Program-made: the position numbers and the translations under genes
In this document: one piece after another, positions 1 to 12,440 of the stretch
Numbering within the stretch: the first letter of the stretch is position 1
How the letters are laid out: every line of letters begins with the position of its first letter
Notes under the pieces: model-generated
Told to the model about the DNA's origin: nothing
Database searches by the model: none
The model's input: the letters and a program-made list of their open reading frames with translations, nothing else
NCBI GenBank assembly: GCA_014871385.1
Contig: CM026423.1
Coordinates: 17,535,690-17,599,689, forward strand
Reading direction: 5' to 3'
Source: Ceratodon purpureus
Lineage: Eukaryota > Streptophyta > Bryopsida > Pseudoditrichales > Ditrichaceae
Length of the DNA: 64,000 nt

Positions 1-70
1 ATTAATTTTCGAACTGTCTCTTTAACCTTATTATAGTCATCTCCATCGCCCCATTCTTGCGATTGAAGCT

Positions 71-1164
71 TCAGGATGAGTTTGACGCTTTCTTTGGATC
101 CAAAAAGAAATAAAATGTCTTATGTTCATACAATGGGACAGCTTCACGCAAGATTTCTTCGCACCTTTTAGAATGAACAAGAGCAAAGTGAATGTTATTC
201 AAATTTCTCAACATCTTAGCACAATTATCAATTGCACTTTGATAAATGGGTAAAAAATAACTATTCGTTTTGGATCCGGGCTCATGTCCGCTATGCTCCG
301 CATTGACATATACTTCAATATCTTCACCTTCTTCAACCGGATATAAAACCTTCACACAAAAATTATATTCCACGTATTTTGCAGAAGAATATTGCCGCAC
401 CATATTATCATCGTCGTCATCTTCACATATTTTACCTTGTAATTTCCGTCCATAGTGGCAGATATAAATGACCATTTTATGTGGATAAGGTGACACTTAT
501 TCGTATTTATGAATATGTTTGAAGAGCACAGAATTTTGTGCCATCAAATTATTCATAGGACCTTCCAAATCAGCCAACGGCATTGAATATCACTCCAAGA
601 ATCGTTGGTAACGACGTACCTTCCTTTCTTCTTGTTCTTCTCCAAAGTGACATTTACTACAAGAGTTTATCAATTTTTCAATGAATGGTTTTGGAATGCC
701 ATTTATTTGTGCACCCACCAACCACTCTCCATTTTCGATTTGCAAAGTAATGTTTTTGTTCGCTAAATGACTTCCCTCCCCGTAGTGCGCAACTTCAACA
801 ATTGACGGCCATCCGTTAATTTATGGAACATTGATGTAATGAAAGTTTTTATTAAACAATCGCTTTTCAGCATTTCCAATTATTCGTTCTCCAAAATTCG
901 TTCCATGTAAAATCAAATTTTTTAGGATAATTTTATGACAGCTTCCACTAGACTATCTTCTTGACGAACAAAATTTAGATCGAATGTAATAATAGTGTTT
1001 GCTGAAGGAACAACTCTTCCTTATGTCCATTCAACAAAGTAATTTGCCAATTCTCCTTTGAAAGAATAGTATGTCAAGTGGAGAAATTGAAAAAGGTCCA
1101 AGTTTAATTCTTAAACATCATCGCCTATCGGCTAGATATTCTCTATTTCCTCATCATTGGCCAT
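71..1164 (-). pseudogene. Decayed mobile-element-like ORF (SWIM/MULE-type N-terminal region)
   Basis: Reading the minus strand from an ATG at 1164, one frame carries protein-like sequence for almost 1.1 kb but is broken by about ten in-frame stops. The last 141 codons (496-71) are open. This part has an acidic run (five D residues), a GHEPGS motif, a YFLPIYQSAIDNC stretch and a FYFFLDPKK end. These resemble conserved N-terminal blocks I associate with plant and non-seed-plant proteins related to MULE/FAR1/SWIM transposases. Further upstream the same frame reads DLNFVRQEDSLVEAV and HGTNFGERIIGNAEK. No transposase catalytic domain or SWIM finger is visible, so the element is truncated as well as mutated. 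The family assignment rests on memory of motifs and is weak; the decay itself is plain. Confidence 0.45.
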
Positions 1165-4100
1165 CTTGGTTGGCAGCACCTTGTAGGGGCTTTTAAGAAT
1201 CGAACCTAGGTCTCCCGGCCCCCACGCCTCCGGCCCTCTCATGAGGAGCCGGTGGTGCCCCGGTGCTCAAGCGACGACGAATGTTCATTATATATAGGTT
1301 CCGTTCTTGTTTCGTGAAGTGGTTGCGCGGCCTCGATCATCAGTATTTCCGTCATTTTCCCAACACCATGCCTACCACTTCAATACTATTATTACGACAT
1401 AGTTGATCCTTTTTTGTCTACTCAACCAACACACAAGAATGTTAGTTTAATGAAATGTTATATTTAAGTAATGCCGATTTCAGTTTCCACCCCCAAATTG
1501 CCTTGGATGGTAATCGTCACCTCTGCCTAAATGCCCCCGGTGGAGATTCTCATCATCACAATTACTCCTATGGAATTAGTCACATCTATTCCCTTCATAG
1601 TACTCTCTGTAGGATTCGGCACATCCCCTGGCTCAATTGCTGTAAGTGACTTGAGAGACACAAAATATTTTGTAACACCACTCTATCCACCTCTTATGGC
1701 CTCCATGGCTTCGTGCTACTCATCCCCATTTTTACCCTACGATTCTTCTTTTTCTTAAGATCCTCTTTTCCCTGAAATCTCTTTTTTCTGCGATCCCTTT
1801 TCCTTTGTCGTCGAGCTCTTACTAATATTAATGAACCGTAGATATCAACCCTTGTGATATCAACAGCCCCCGCAGGTCATCAAAGAAAGTACAAATTATT
1901 GAGTTTCAAAATTGATATGGATTTTAATATTCACCAAAACTGCCTTTAATTCCACAAGATGAATTATTTTCACTATTTCACATCTCTTAAAAACAATAAA
2001 AAAAACTAATTCTAGAATAATAAATGTTAAAATGCTTGCCATGCATGAATTTGCATCTCTCACTTTCAACTTGAAAGCTTGTTTAGCCTTTGAAGGTGAC
2101 TCTGAATTAAAATTCAAATGCTCGAGAGTGTGATTGTTGTGAGAGAACTTAAAATCGCGTGAAAGAGCGACGACGCTATAAAATATTCTAATAGAGATGT
2201 CTGCGTCTTATATGTAGGCAAACATTAACAGCGCGATATGAAACGTGGTTTGCGAAGTCAAAGTTCATTTTGAAGCAAAAGTTATTGGTAATGTATTATC
2301 GAAATAGCAAAGAAATGCAAATTTAAACAAGGCTTCATGCACGTATTTCTTGCAACAATATTTTCATTGACTACTACAATTATTGCCTAAAAATATGTTT
2401 TTTGGCCGAGGCTAATAAGAATGTGCAAAAAATCGTTGATGTTGGAAAGTTTATTGAGGCAGATGACAATAAATTTGTCAAACGGAAGTATCACCGAGGT
2501 CGTGACGTTTAAAAGTAGTACATATTTTGTGGTGTTAAACGCGGTTCGAAGAAAGTTTTTTTACTAGTGTAAATGATCAGACATCGTTGATTTTAGAGAA
2601 AAATTATTGTCAAGTACGTAGCACCCAGAACCTTTACCAATCATTTTATTAATTATCTTGCAAAAAATATACTTTATGTGCTAAACCAATATAAAATTGG
2701 ATTGTGAAAATCTAAATCTATCTAAGATTAAGAGCTTGTACAATTCTAAGGACTTTGCAAAGTTTGTGAATAGAAATCCTCAACAGAATAGGAAAGTCAT
2801 CAAGGCATTTTAAGAATTTTTTTATTATTCCAAGTAGCAAAAGAATACGAATAACGATAATGACTTGCTAGCTTCTATTGTAAAGTAGCACCGTCCCAAG
2901 AGTATGATGAATATGTGAAATTACATTCATTCTCTTCTTATAATTTTCAATATTAATTATGTTTATGTTGAAAGATTTACATTTTTATAATTCTTTGTAT
3001 TATTTCAATTTTTGAGTATAATATCATCACAATGGAGAAGGAAAGACATGCAAGATAATTGTTTTTGAAAACAAAAAAATTTCGGAATTTCAAAAATTTC
3101 AGCGTATTTAAACTCAACCTTGTGCCACTACAAGCTAAAAGCTTGTGGATAATATAAGTAAAAGAATCTTTTACTTTGCTAAATTTCCAATTATATTGAA
3201 TAAATTTATTTTAATGTTTCATTTAAATTTACTTCTTGTCAGGTAGATTTTAAATTTAATAATTATAATTTAAGAATTTAAAAAAAAATCTTTAAAAAAT
3301 ATAATATACGTAAAGAAGTAAAGCTTGTAGGTTTAAAAATGTATAAATAATATGCAAGGTATCTTCAAATGTAATTTTAGTAAAAATGATAATAATTAAT
3401 GTACCAAATATTTATTAGCATTTTGCAATTTGGAATGTTCAAAATTGTCTGGTAAAATCAAAAAAATATTAATTTAAAAAAACATAATTTTTTTTATAAT
3501 TCAAAAGTAATAATCATTTTTTTTAAATGTTTGGATTTAAAAATAAATAAGCTTATTTGTAAATAAATTGAAAATAGAGTTGAAAGAAAATTATCTTTAC
3601 AATAATTCATATTTGTTTTAATGGTGATAAACATGCATAAAAATTAGCGGACTTCTTTTTATTGAATACATTGAGCACAATTTTGTGAAGTTCTTTTAAT
3701 ATGATGGTTGAATAATTTAAACAATTTTCTAGTATAGTGACGAATATTTATTAAAACAACGTAAATGCAGCCAAACCTAGAAAAAATTGTTGAGCTTTTG
3801 TAAATGGATAAAATATTTAATAGACTAGGAAAATAAATTAATTTTATCTCCAATCAAGATCATTTCAAAAAGTCAATAATATTTTCAATCTGCTAATTCA
3901 TAGCAACCTAAAACTTTCCAATATACATTTGAAAAATTATAATTCTTTACACCTCATTAATAATATCAATTATGAATTGATTGTTGAAATAGTCTAATTT
4001 TTTATTTAAAAAAATTATTTCATTCTTGAACTTATGTAATCTTAAATGAAATATAAGATTTCCATTAATTCAATGGTATACTAAAAATGGTGTTTAATAA

Positions 4101-7100
4101 TAAGAAATAGTGAGTTAAATGGGTGTTAATAATCACAATAAGCATTTAAAAATTTAAAACAATTTCCAAATTGAAGTATATCAATTTAAATCAACTTTTA
4201 TCTTCATTCCAATTAATTTTCATCATTGTGTTATTCTTAAAAAGCGTCATCTTTACAATCTTAGAAATTCCTTTTATATATCAAAAAATATCAATTCTGC
4301 ACACATTGAAAAAATATTATTATTGAAATATCTCTAACAAAAATATTTTAAAACATATGAAATAAATAATTTTCTTAAATCTATGAAATAAATAATTTGA
4401 CACAAATAGAATGTATAGAGGTGACTTGTTGAATCCAAAAGTTTATTTAAATAATAATATTATATTTTATAAAATGGATAAATAATTATATGAAACAAGA
4501 AACATATTGAATTTATAGAATATAAACTTAAAATTAAACAAGACCACATTTACATGTCCTTTATAGATTATGTAAGATGTGCTTTTATCATAAAAGTTAT
4601 TATGTTCTTTTGGATTTTTTAATATCATATAATTTATTATAGTAAAAGATTTTTTGGATCCTTGATAATTTAGAATTTTTTTTTTTCATCAAATCAAGAA
4701 TATCCTTTGAGTTTTGCAAATTTATTAATTATAAAAAGCTTTAAACACTTTTTACAATGTATTTACTGCAAAAAAGTCCTTTAGTTTCTCTACATATTGT
4801 GCAAGAATGAGTAAAAATTGCCTTGAAGGTGGTTCTATTTTTAGCCCTCTCCTCAAAATTATTCTTAACAATTCTAGCTTTCTTAATTCAAGACTCTTTC
4901 TTCTTTTCTTATAAATAGACAACAACTATAACCTTAGGAATAAAAAAAAAAATTAGATGTCATTTTTGTGCATTTTCTTTTCACTATTTTTACACGTTCC
5001 AACTAATTCAATTTTATTTTTAGGTATATGCAAAGAACAAACCATATTAAAATAGCTATTGAAGTAGAATTTATTTTTGAAAGCACTATATGCGCATTTT
5101 GTATTGGTTACACGAATAAGTTATAGACAAAAGTCTTACCATTTATTATTTTTAGACCAATATTCATTTGCTAATTTTAACGATGAAAGAAGACGGGTTA
5201 AGATAGGGTCCAAACTTCCAATCCATACTCAAATCAATTTTATTTAGATTGATGGAATAGAGGAGTGGGAAACATGGACATGTCATTGCATCTAGGATAG
5301 CGAAAGAAATTCCTACACAGTAGGAATATATGCAGAAGATTTTTTTTGAAAAGTAAGGGCTGGTCCATATAGTCATGGTGCGAAACTTAGTCAATGTGAA
5401 ATTCCAGAGTTTAAAGGCCTCTCAAGTGGCAATAAAGTTCTAAAGTTGCGGTTGGAACATGAAATACTGGAATTATAATGAGATATAAAAATAATGAATG
5501 AGTGAGATCATTAGCCGTAAGTAAAGATTAGAAGGGCAAAAGTTCATGACCCTATCCAACAATTTAGTGAAGACTTTGTAAGTAAGATGTCATAGCATGA
5601 GGGAGTAGAAGTGGAGATTAAAGATGATGAGGTAGTTGGATTTGCACATGTTGTGAATGAAAATGGAATCAATTTTCTTTTTAAAGAAGAAACTTGATTT
5701 CATCACAGTCCCTTTTATTGTCTACCACCACTTGAGTTTGTAGGATTGTTAGGAAATGCTCATTTCTTCCTACACTTCCAATTAATTTGCAATTATTTGA
5801 ATTATTTTGGCTAAAGACAATTTTGGTGATTATTGTCATTGAAACCAACAGATATGTCCGGCAAAAAATTAAAGGTTTAAAAATTACAATAAAAGGGTGG
5901 AAGTGAAATGATTTGATAGTCTCCATACTAATGGCATTTATGGTTCTTATTTTGTACATGAGATTGAAGAAACAACTTAGCATCAAGATTGTTTGGATGA
6001 AGAAATTGCCCATTCTCAAGTGCCTAGCCATATCTAACATTATGACGCACACCCATTTTTTAGTTTCGACGGTGTTTACACATCACCAATCTGATACAAT
6101 ATGAACACACTCTATAATGAAACTTATTGCACAACAAATGTTACTAAACTAAGTGGTTGGTTGATAGGATTTGTGAGGTGTTTATACGGGAATGGTCTTT
6201 GGAGAAGTTCGCGACAATAGACAAATGATATTTTTTATTTTAATTTAACTCTAGTATGTGCATTTTGTTATTTTTTTGGACTTGAAATTTGCTCTTGTTC
6301 TTTTGTTACTTTTTGAATGATGAGCAATATGAGGAAAAAATGGGAGATTAAAGTTAACTACATATTGCCAAGAATCAAAGTAGGTCCTTCTAAAATCTAT
6401 AACTTTTGCATCGTGACTTTTAATGCTTTAAATATTACGCCATTAAAAAGCTATAGAAAGAATATATCTGTGGTTAAACAATTAAAAAAATTCCAAAATT
6501 TGGAGCATAAAATAGCTTGCCTAAATGTGCTATAATAATGTAGTCTTCAAGAATTTTAAGGGGTGGATGGTTATATTAGAAATAACTTTATTTTTTAGAT
6601 CATTACATATATCAAAGAATTCGATACCCCAAACACATGATAACATGTCATCGCGGAAAACAATCCTATTTAGTATTATTGCATTTTCATCCACCTTTGT
6701 ACATTGATTTATTACATCTAGAACTATTATGTTTGAAAATAATTCAAGCTTCACAACAACCTCCAAGAGAATCAACTATCAATCCTCTATTGCCAAAGAA
6801 AATCATATTATGGTTAACATAAGACGTAGAAGAGAAGTTAAGTTCTAGTGAGTCTAGATAACTGACAAGGTCACTTTGAGGCCAAGGCCTAGCAAAGAGA
6901 ATGCAAGGGACTTGATGAGAATGCAAGGGAATTGATGAGAATTTTCTTTAAAATTGACAAATGCAAATTAGATGTTGCAATTTTTAGGAATCCTCGTCAA
7001 AACCTATTTCTAATTTGTTCATATTTTTATTAAAATTTATCACTGCCAAAAATAGGCTAGATTGCTTAAGTTGGTGGTTTAGGTGCACCAACCCTAGTAG
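1165..7100. other. AT-rich intergenic desert
   Basis: About 6 kb without a supportable gene. From about 2,000 to 5,100 it is strongly AT-rich with many homopolymer runs. Short open frames occur in all six frames but none has recognisable motifs or splice structure. Between about 5,930 and 6,180 one plus-strand frame reads like degraded coding sequence (YGSYFVHEIEET, then DEEIAHSQVPSHI, HYDAHPFFSFDGVY) with several stops; I do not recognise it. A short direct repeat (gaatgcaaggga) is at 6899-6931. Confidence 0.6.
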
Positions 7101-7179
7101 AGATGCCAGAAATCAAATGGAAGGGAGGAGAGTAAGAAAGGGGGGTGCCACGGTGACAGGGGGTGACCGTGGGAGGCAG

Positions 7180-7499
7180 AGAGAGAGAGAGTGACGGCAA
7201 CTGGGACTGGGAAGAGCGGAATGCACTGCAACGCATTCACGAAGAGAAGAGAGGGGAGCCCTAAAACCCTAAACCCCGGAGAACACAACTCAGGAATTGC
7301 CTTGCCACGAAGAGAGAGAACCAGACACACACGCACGCACGCACACACACATTCCATTCCAACAGAGATTGAGAGAGCGAGAGAGCGAGAGACTGGCCAT
7401 GGCGTGATCGCGCCTCACCGGAGCAGAGCAAGCCAATCCGTTCCAGCACCGCGTTCGCCCGCGCAAGCAGAGCCGGCCGTGAGGGGAAGCCCCCTCGCC
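7180..7499 (+). promoter_or_regulatory. uL22 leader with telo-box and GA/CA microsatellites
   Basis: A telo-box (AAACCCTAA) sits at 7264-7272, about 230 bases before the uL22 start codon. This motif is common in promoters or leaders of plant ribosomal-protein and translation genes. GA-rich runs lie at 7178-7192 and 7369-7391, and a CA/CGCA run at 7322-7350. Such purine/pyrimidine tracts are frequent in plant 5'UTRs. The transcription start cannot be fixed from sequence. Confidence 0.5.
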
Positions 7500-9423
7500 A
7501 TGTGGGGCGCCAGGGGAGCGCGCCTGTGGCGCACCCTGCACCGGATCCGCGACGGGGCTGCTGCCGCGGCCTCGCGCGATCCGTCGTCGTCGTCCTCGTC
7601 GCTGCTGCTGCGGAGCCTGGCGTCGTCGGCGTCGTCGGAGGCAGGAGCGCTGGCGAGGGATGCGCGCTCCAGGGTGCCCGCGGGGTTGCTGCAGGGGGCG
7701 CTCCGGGGTGTGCCCGCGGTCGCGCAGCAGCGAATGGTACGCAATTGGGCGGTGGCCACTCTTGATTCTCCTCTTTCCTCTCCCTCCCTCTCCTGCCCTT
7801 ATTCTTCTATCTCCCTCTTCTCGTACTGCGCGTGCGCGTGTTTACAGTCTCAGAACGGAATGTGGTTAATTATTAGGGTTGTGATTTTGTGTTTTCCAGC
7901 TGAGCGGTGTTCTGCTCTGGTTTGGACCGTTTGTTGGTCGTTTTGCAGTTCTTTGAATTGGTGGGATTCTGAGGGAGTTTTGTTCATCGGGAAGTTTTTT
8001 GATTGTCACTCTAGATCATTTTTTCGTATAGACTGTTGAGCTTTTTCCTGTTGATTAGAATGTCGCGAGTATCTTCTTCATCCTTTCGAGTTTATTCTGA
8101 TTTTCAGTCGTTATGTTTATAATTTGTCCTAATTGTTTGAACAGCATTTTCACGTCAATGGCTAGTCATGCTTCAATTTCATGTTTTATTCCTTGGTTTT
8201 CTTTATTGAATGCTTCTGTTCTTCCTAGTTGTGTGGGTTTTTAATATCTAGTTCTCGTATTGTGGATAGGACTCGTAGATAATGTCTTATAATGTGCTTC
8301 TGTTGTTGTTTACTAGGGAATTATGACAAGTTCGGTGTCGTCGCAAGCTTCAGATGGAGGTGAAGAGGTAGTGCGCTCACCTCTCTCACAAGCCCCAGCT
8401 CCTGTTGATGCTCCTGAAGGAGCCTCAAAGCTCCCCTTGATGGGAGTAAAGAAGGAGACGCAGGCCGTGTTGACTTACATCAAGCAGGTAAACTTTAGTC
8501 TTCGTTTCGAGTGATTTTGTGATAGTTGTTTGTAGTTCTTGGTCTTGGCGAGTCTGCGCACCATATATTTGACAAGCGTTCCATTTCCGGAAGGTGTTTG
8601 TTCTCGCTCTCGGCGTGCTTAGTTGTGACATAAAAAACTCTGAATGGCAATCCTGTGGCGGTGCATTTACAGAGCCCCAAGAAAGTGAACTTGGTTGCGG
8701 AGTTGGTGCGAGGCATGCGTGTTGATGATGCGTTGATGCAGATGGCAGTGTCGACAAAGCGGGCTGCAAAAGTTGTTGCAAAGGTATGGAGATCTCATTC
8801 GTACAGCTCAGTACATGTGATTCATTCTGTATGTTCAAGTTGCTATCCTCTTAACTACGAAAGTGGTGTCGATGTTAATCAAATCGTGGTCTTGCAGGTG
8901 ATAACTTCTGCTCGTGCAAATGCAATTCATAACTTTGGTATGAACAAGGATCGACTTATCGTTGGTGAGTTGCTTGCTCTTGGCTTCTGCAACTATTTCA
9001 AGTCAGATTCATCCAGTTTAGAAGGATCACGAATACGTCCACATGGATTCGGCTTTCTGCAGTCTTTAGAGATGGGTTAAACTTCTATCAACTGTGTCGT
9101 TCCTCAGTGCATGATTCTAAAACATTATTTATATCATCGTTTTCGTTGCAGCTGAGGCATTTGTAGGCAAGGACAAGTACTTGAAGAGGTTGAGGATACA
9201 TGGAAAAGGGAAGGCAGGACATATGACACGGCCTCGCTGCAGACTTACTGTAGTTGTGAAGGAATTGTCGGCTGAGAGAGAAGCTGAGTTGGCCAGAATA
9301 AGAGTTCAGAAATATCATAAGAAAGTCCGGGGACCTATTACCAAGTTGATGCCTCATCGTGTTCTTGCTACACAATGGCAGTGGGCACGGAAGCCCCGCA
9401 AGGGAAGCGTATCAGTAGAATAA
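7500..9423 (+). CDS. Ribosomal protein uL22 (L22), organellar, probably mitochondrial
   Basis: Five exons: 7500-7736, 8317-8487, 8673-8783, 8898-8964 and 9152-9423, joined in frame to a 285-residue protein. The first 79 residues (exon 1) are rich in Ala, Ser and Arg, as in an organelle presequence. The uL22 core runs from about residue 125, starting with TYIKQSPKKVNLVAELVRG, continuing through VITSARANAIHNFG and ending with MTRPRCRLTVVVKELS. uL22 binds 23S rRNA and lines the peptide exit tunnel of the large subunit. Plastid rpl22 is usually plastid-encoded, so a nuclear gene of this form is most often mitochondrial; the target is inferred, not shown. The ATG at 7500 is chosen because it opens the presequence. 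The C-terminus is basic, as in the plant mitochondrial forms. Confidence 0.92.
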
Positions 9424-10664
9424 GAAATTGAAGAGTTTTCTGTGGTCGATTTACCGAGTGCTAAATACAGGATAGGACTGGAGCAGTGGCAGGACTTCGC
9501 GCATTCTTTCATTTCAGACGTCATAGTCAATGCATTAAGAAACGAGACTTGGGCTAGCGAGTTGGGTGCTGAAATGGATGCAGAAACAGAGTTTTACAGG
9601 TAGATACATTCAGTAAGGCCTTCACACCAAAGTGCATACGTTCTATCTGGCAGCATCGCTACTTGTAAAAGGATACTTTTTTAGGTGAGATTATGGTATC
9701 CAATTGAAGAGCTGGCATGGCCAATAATGGAGGATTGTTGTTCAAGAAAATACTCACTGTGAGCCCAATTTATGGAGCTTAGGGTTATAGGTAGTTGTAG
9801 CAAAATATTGAGGACTACATCTCTTCTCCAATCAAGTTTGAGGCAATCTTCAATTGATGAGAAATTTTAATTTCTTTTTGCCGTGTAGTTTTTATTAATC
9901 TGTTAACTTACATGTTGACTGAGATTGTTACTATTAGAGTACAATTTATGGGAGCAAGTATTTGTTGATTAACAAGCAGTAACCGAACTCTTGGGGTTTA
10001 GGAGTATCAGCACTTTTGGATTGCCATTGGCCTGGCTCAAGGTGGGTCATGGATCTGATTTACTGATCTTGTAAAGTTGGCGGTGATCTGTAGGATGTGT
10101 AAACTACTCGAAGCCCTTTAGACCCGACAAAACACAAATTGACGCGTTTCCCAAACCAATAGACTGCTGAATGATTACTAATAGATTTCACAATCTTTTG
10201 AGCATTTGAGCGATGTAAAACTCCAAAAACACATACCCATCATAAGACAAATTCCAAGCTTGGAAGAAACACGCACAATACAATCAAACACCATGCAGGT
10301 AGAGTAGAACGCCGTGGTATACAGAATAAGCAGATCTGGGTTATAGCAGTGCTACAAAAATTGATCAACAAGTCCTCCTCTATTGACGACCCTCTCAAAA
10401 TGTTCAATGTCTGTGGCACTGTCACATCACCTTGTCTACAATCTCATACGCAATTCATCTATAGCCCACAAAAAGAGCCTGTTGATCTCAGTCATAGTCT
10501 TACTGAATAGCTCACATCAAGGCGGTCCTCCCAGCGTCGTAAAAAGGATTACAACGTTCTCATATGTCGAAGCCCAAGTATTTCAAGTGGTCCAAACCCC
10601 TAAACTGTGATGTAGAGAAGATTTGAATCATGAAGGGTTTTGCACCTTGCTTATGGCTGGTCAA
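9424..10664. other. Convergent intergenic region, 3'UTRs of uL22 and RAMP4
   Basis: This lies between the stop codons of two convergent genes. It should hold both 3'UTRs. Several AT-rich stretches could serve polyadenylation but no single signal stands out. No further gene is supported. Confidence 0.5.
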
Positions 10665-10871
10665 TTAAACCAGGCCACCGCTTGTGGCAGTTCGAAAGAT
10701 CTGAAGGATGGCCGATCCAACCACAACGAAAATAAAGAGGCCCAGAACCACAGGACCCACTGGGTAGCTGCTGGACTTCTTCACAGTCGATTCGGGCACC
10801 TGCCCTCGCTTGAGGACGTTCTTCTGGAACTTATTACTTTTGTGATCAACCAATCTCCTTGACGTCGTCAT
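10665..10871 (-). CDS. RAMP4: RAMP4/SERP-type stress-associated ER membrane protein
   Basis: A complete 68-residue protein. It starts with MTTSRRLVDHKSNKFQKN, has the charged KRGQVPESTVKK segment and one hydrophobic span at about residues 37-58 (VGPVVLGLFIFVVVGSAILQ), and ends IFRTATSGGLV. Length and layout match the RAMP4/SERP1 family, small tail-anchored proteins bound to the Sec61 translocon that act in ER stress and membrane-protein biogenesis. The coding part is a single exon. A 5'UTR intron (11605 down to 10873) separates it from a non-coding first exon: the acceptor TTTGCAG lies one base before the ATG, the donor is CAG/GTGAGC. A nearly identical second copy with an altered end lies at 16317-16739. 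This copy has the canonical C-terminus and is the likely functional parent. Confidence 0.93.
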   Translation of the reverse strand: MTTSRRLVDHKSNKFQKNVLKRGQVPESTVKKSSSYPVGPVVLGLFIFVVVGSAILQIFRTATSGGLV

Positions 10872-11717
10872 TCTGCAAAGCGAAGTAGTAAACTCGAAGC
10901 TCCTTCACACCTGATACACCACACATGCAGATCGTCTCAGAGAAAGTCCTCATATTCAAAATATACAGAATCGCCCGTGCCATCAACATTCACCCTACAC
11001 GATCGACTTCACGCAGCACCACAGAAAACCCCTCGGCATTCCATCCACAAAAGCAGAAAAAAAACCAAAGAAGCCCCATCATAACCATCCCAGCATAACT
11101 CAAAACCCGTCTAAACCTCATCACACATCAATCCACACGACTCACAGCACTGTTCCCTTGCAGAATTAAAGTCAAACCTCCAACACTATTACTTCAGCAA
11201 CACATGTGCACACACATCACCAAATACAATAAAATAAACTCCTCCAAACACCGCAACAAACTCCCGAACACTTCAACACGCTACAAAACTAAGCATCCGT
11301 CCAACAAGCTTAAAACCCCAACTCCAAATTCAACCATCAACTCCACCGACAAATTCAACCCTCTTAATAGGAAACCACCAAAATCCAACACGATCTCAAC
11401 GACGATAGTCTCACAAACAAAGTACCGAAAACCCCACCATCACAGAAGAACCGATCCCTCGGGAACTCATAACCCTACCTTAACCTTAAAACCTACAAAA
11501 CCATGCCAAAACCATGCCAAAACCATGCCAAAACCATACCAAAACCATACCAAAAGTGCACCGAATTACACGCCAAATGGCTTAGAAGAAAGGGAATGAG
11601 CTCACCTGCCGGCTCCGAAGCTCCACGGCGAGCTCGAGATGCGGCTGGCGATGGAGTGCGCCGATGAAGGCAGCGGATGATAGCAGGAGTTTCTCAGCTC
11701 TGGGAGCTGGGACTGAA
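10672..11717 (-). repeat. Segmental duplication, copy 1 (parent RAMP4 locus)
   Basis: This block is nearly identical to 16542-17552 and covers most of the RAMP4 coding exon, the 5'UTR intron and part of the non-coding first exon. The match begins six codons before the copy 1 stop codon and ends at the sequence gggactgaa. Differences include scattered substitutions and a longer 11-bp minisatellite here. Confidence 0.92.
11497..11551 (+). repeat. 11-bp minisatellite in the RAMP4 5'UTR intron
   Basis: Five tandem units of AAAACCATGCC/AAAACCATACC, followed by a diverged unit. The matching place in copy 2 (17365-17386) has only two units, so the array changed length after the duplication or was contracted during it. 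Confidence 0.95.
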
Positions 11718-12062
11718 GAAGGCTTTTCGAGGGCGGTGTTGGAGACGGGAACCTTACTCCGTTACTGGTCTGAAAGGCGACTATTTCTGTAATTTCTGTA
11801 GATTTGTAGTGTAGAATCTATGCGATGTTGGTAGTGATGGGTTTGGGAGTATTGATGGGTATGGGTGCTGGTCGTGAGCGCCGACGGAGGATTTTTTTAG
11901 TTTCGTTCGTTGTACACTTGTCGTCCACTTTGCGCAGTGGCAGCAGGAATGATTTATTGAGATATCTCGATGCTGACTCGATATTGCTCGGGTGGATTCT
12001 ACCCGGAATTGTCGCCATCGCGTCCGCACGTTCCTTCGCAGAATCAGTCGGAGTCTACCTCT

Positions 12063-12232
12063 GGGCTGGTTTACATCTCTGCTCGCAGGCGCAGGGAGCC
12101 TACTCCGAATTAGGCTCCCTGCTGAACTCAGGGAAAAAGCTGTGTTCACTTGGCTTTCTTACTACGAATTCAGTAGGTAGCCTAATTCGGATTAGGCTCA
12201 TGTGCCAGCCAGCACGAGATGTAAACCAGCCC
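12063..12232. mobile_element. Hairpin MITE-like element with nested inverted repeats
   Basis: A perfect 17-bp inverted repeat (GGGCTGGTTTACATCTC) bounds about 170 bp: 12063-12079 and 12216-12232. Inside, CCGAATTAGGCT (12105-12116) pairs with AGCCTAATTCGG (12178-12189), and two smaller palindromes lie at 12092-12121 and 12180-12197. The whole segment can fold on itself. I see no clear target-site duplication, so the superfamily is open. Confidence 0.65.
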
Positions 12233-12245
12233 TTTGTTAAACCGG

Positions 12246-12440
12246 GTGTCCGGGTATATTAAGCGAGGACAGACTCTGAACCATTTGGAACCCTAATCCT
12301 ATGAGGTCTCTCCACCTCTCTCGGAGCTTTGATCGAATCACAACAGTAGTCAAGATTCTTTGACTACGCATTTAGAAACAAGGAAGGTAATCTCAGCATT
12401 GATGCGGGGACTACCGGTTTAACTCCTTCAAAAACCGAAG
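12246..12440 (+). repeat. LTR-like promoter repeat, copy A
   Basis: It starts with a TATA-like GGGTATATTAAG, then has an AACCCTAATCC block, the run TCTCTCCACCTCTCTC, a GAATCACAACAGTAGTCA block and GATGCGGGGACTACCGG. A clear homologue lies on the minus strand at about 41506-41330, and a more diverged one at 13405-13575. A TATA box followed by a conserved leader shared by dispersed copies suggests solo LTRs or TRIMs. Confidence 0.6.

Noticed and set aside
1190..1300. tRNA or SINE-like segment on the minus strand (GGTTCGATTC B-box-like)
   Set aside because: No acceptor or anticodon stem can be formed and no A-box at the right distance; a 10-base match is too little.
5681..6052. 123-codon minus-strand open frame
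   Set aside because: Hydrophobic AT-driven composition without motifs; the plus strand of the same place looks more like fossil coding sequence.
7415..7765. Open frames on both strands over the GC-rich uL22 presequence
   Set aside because: Shadows of the real exon in GC-rich sequence, where stops are rare.
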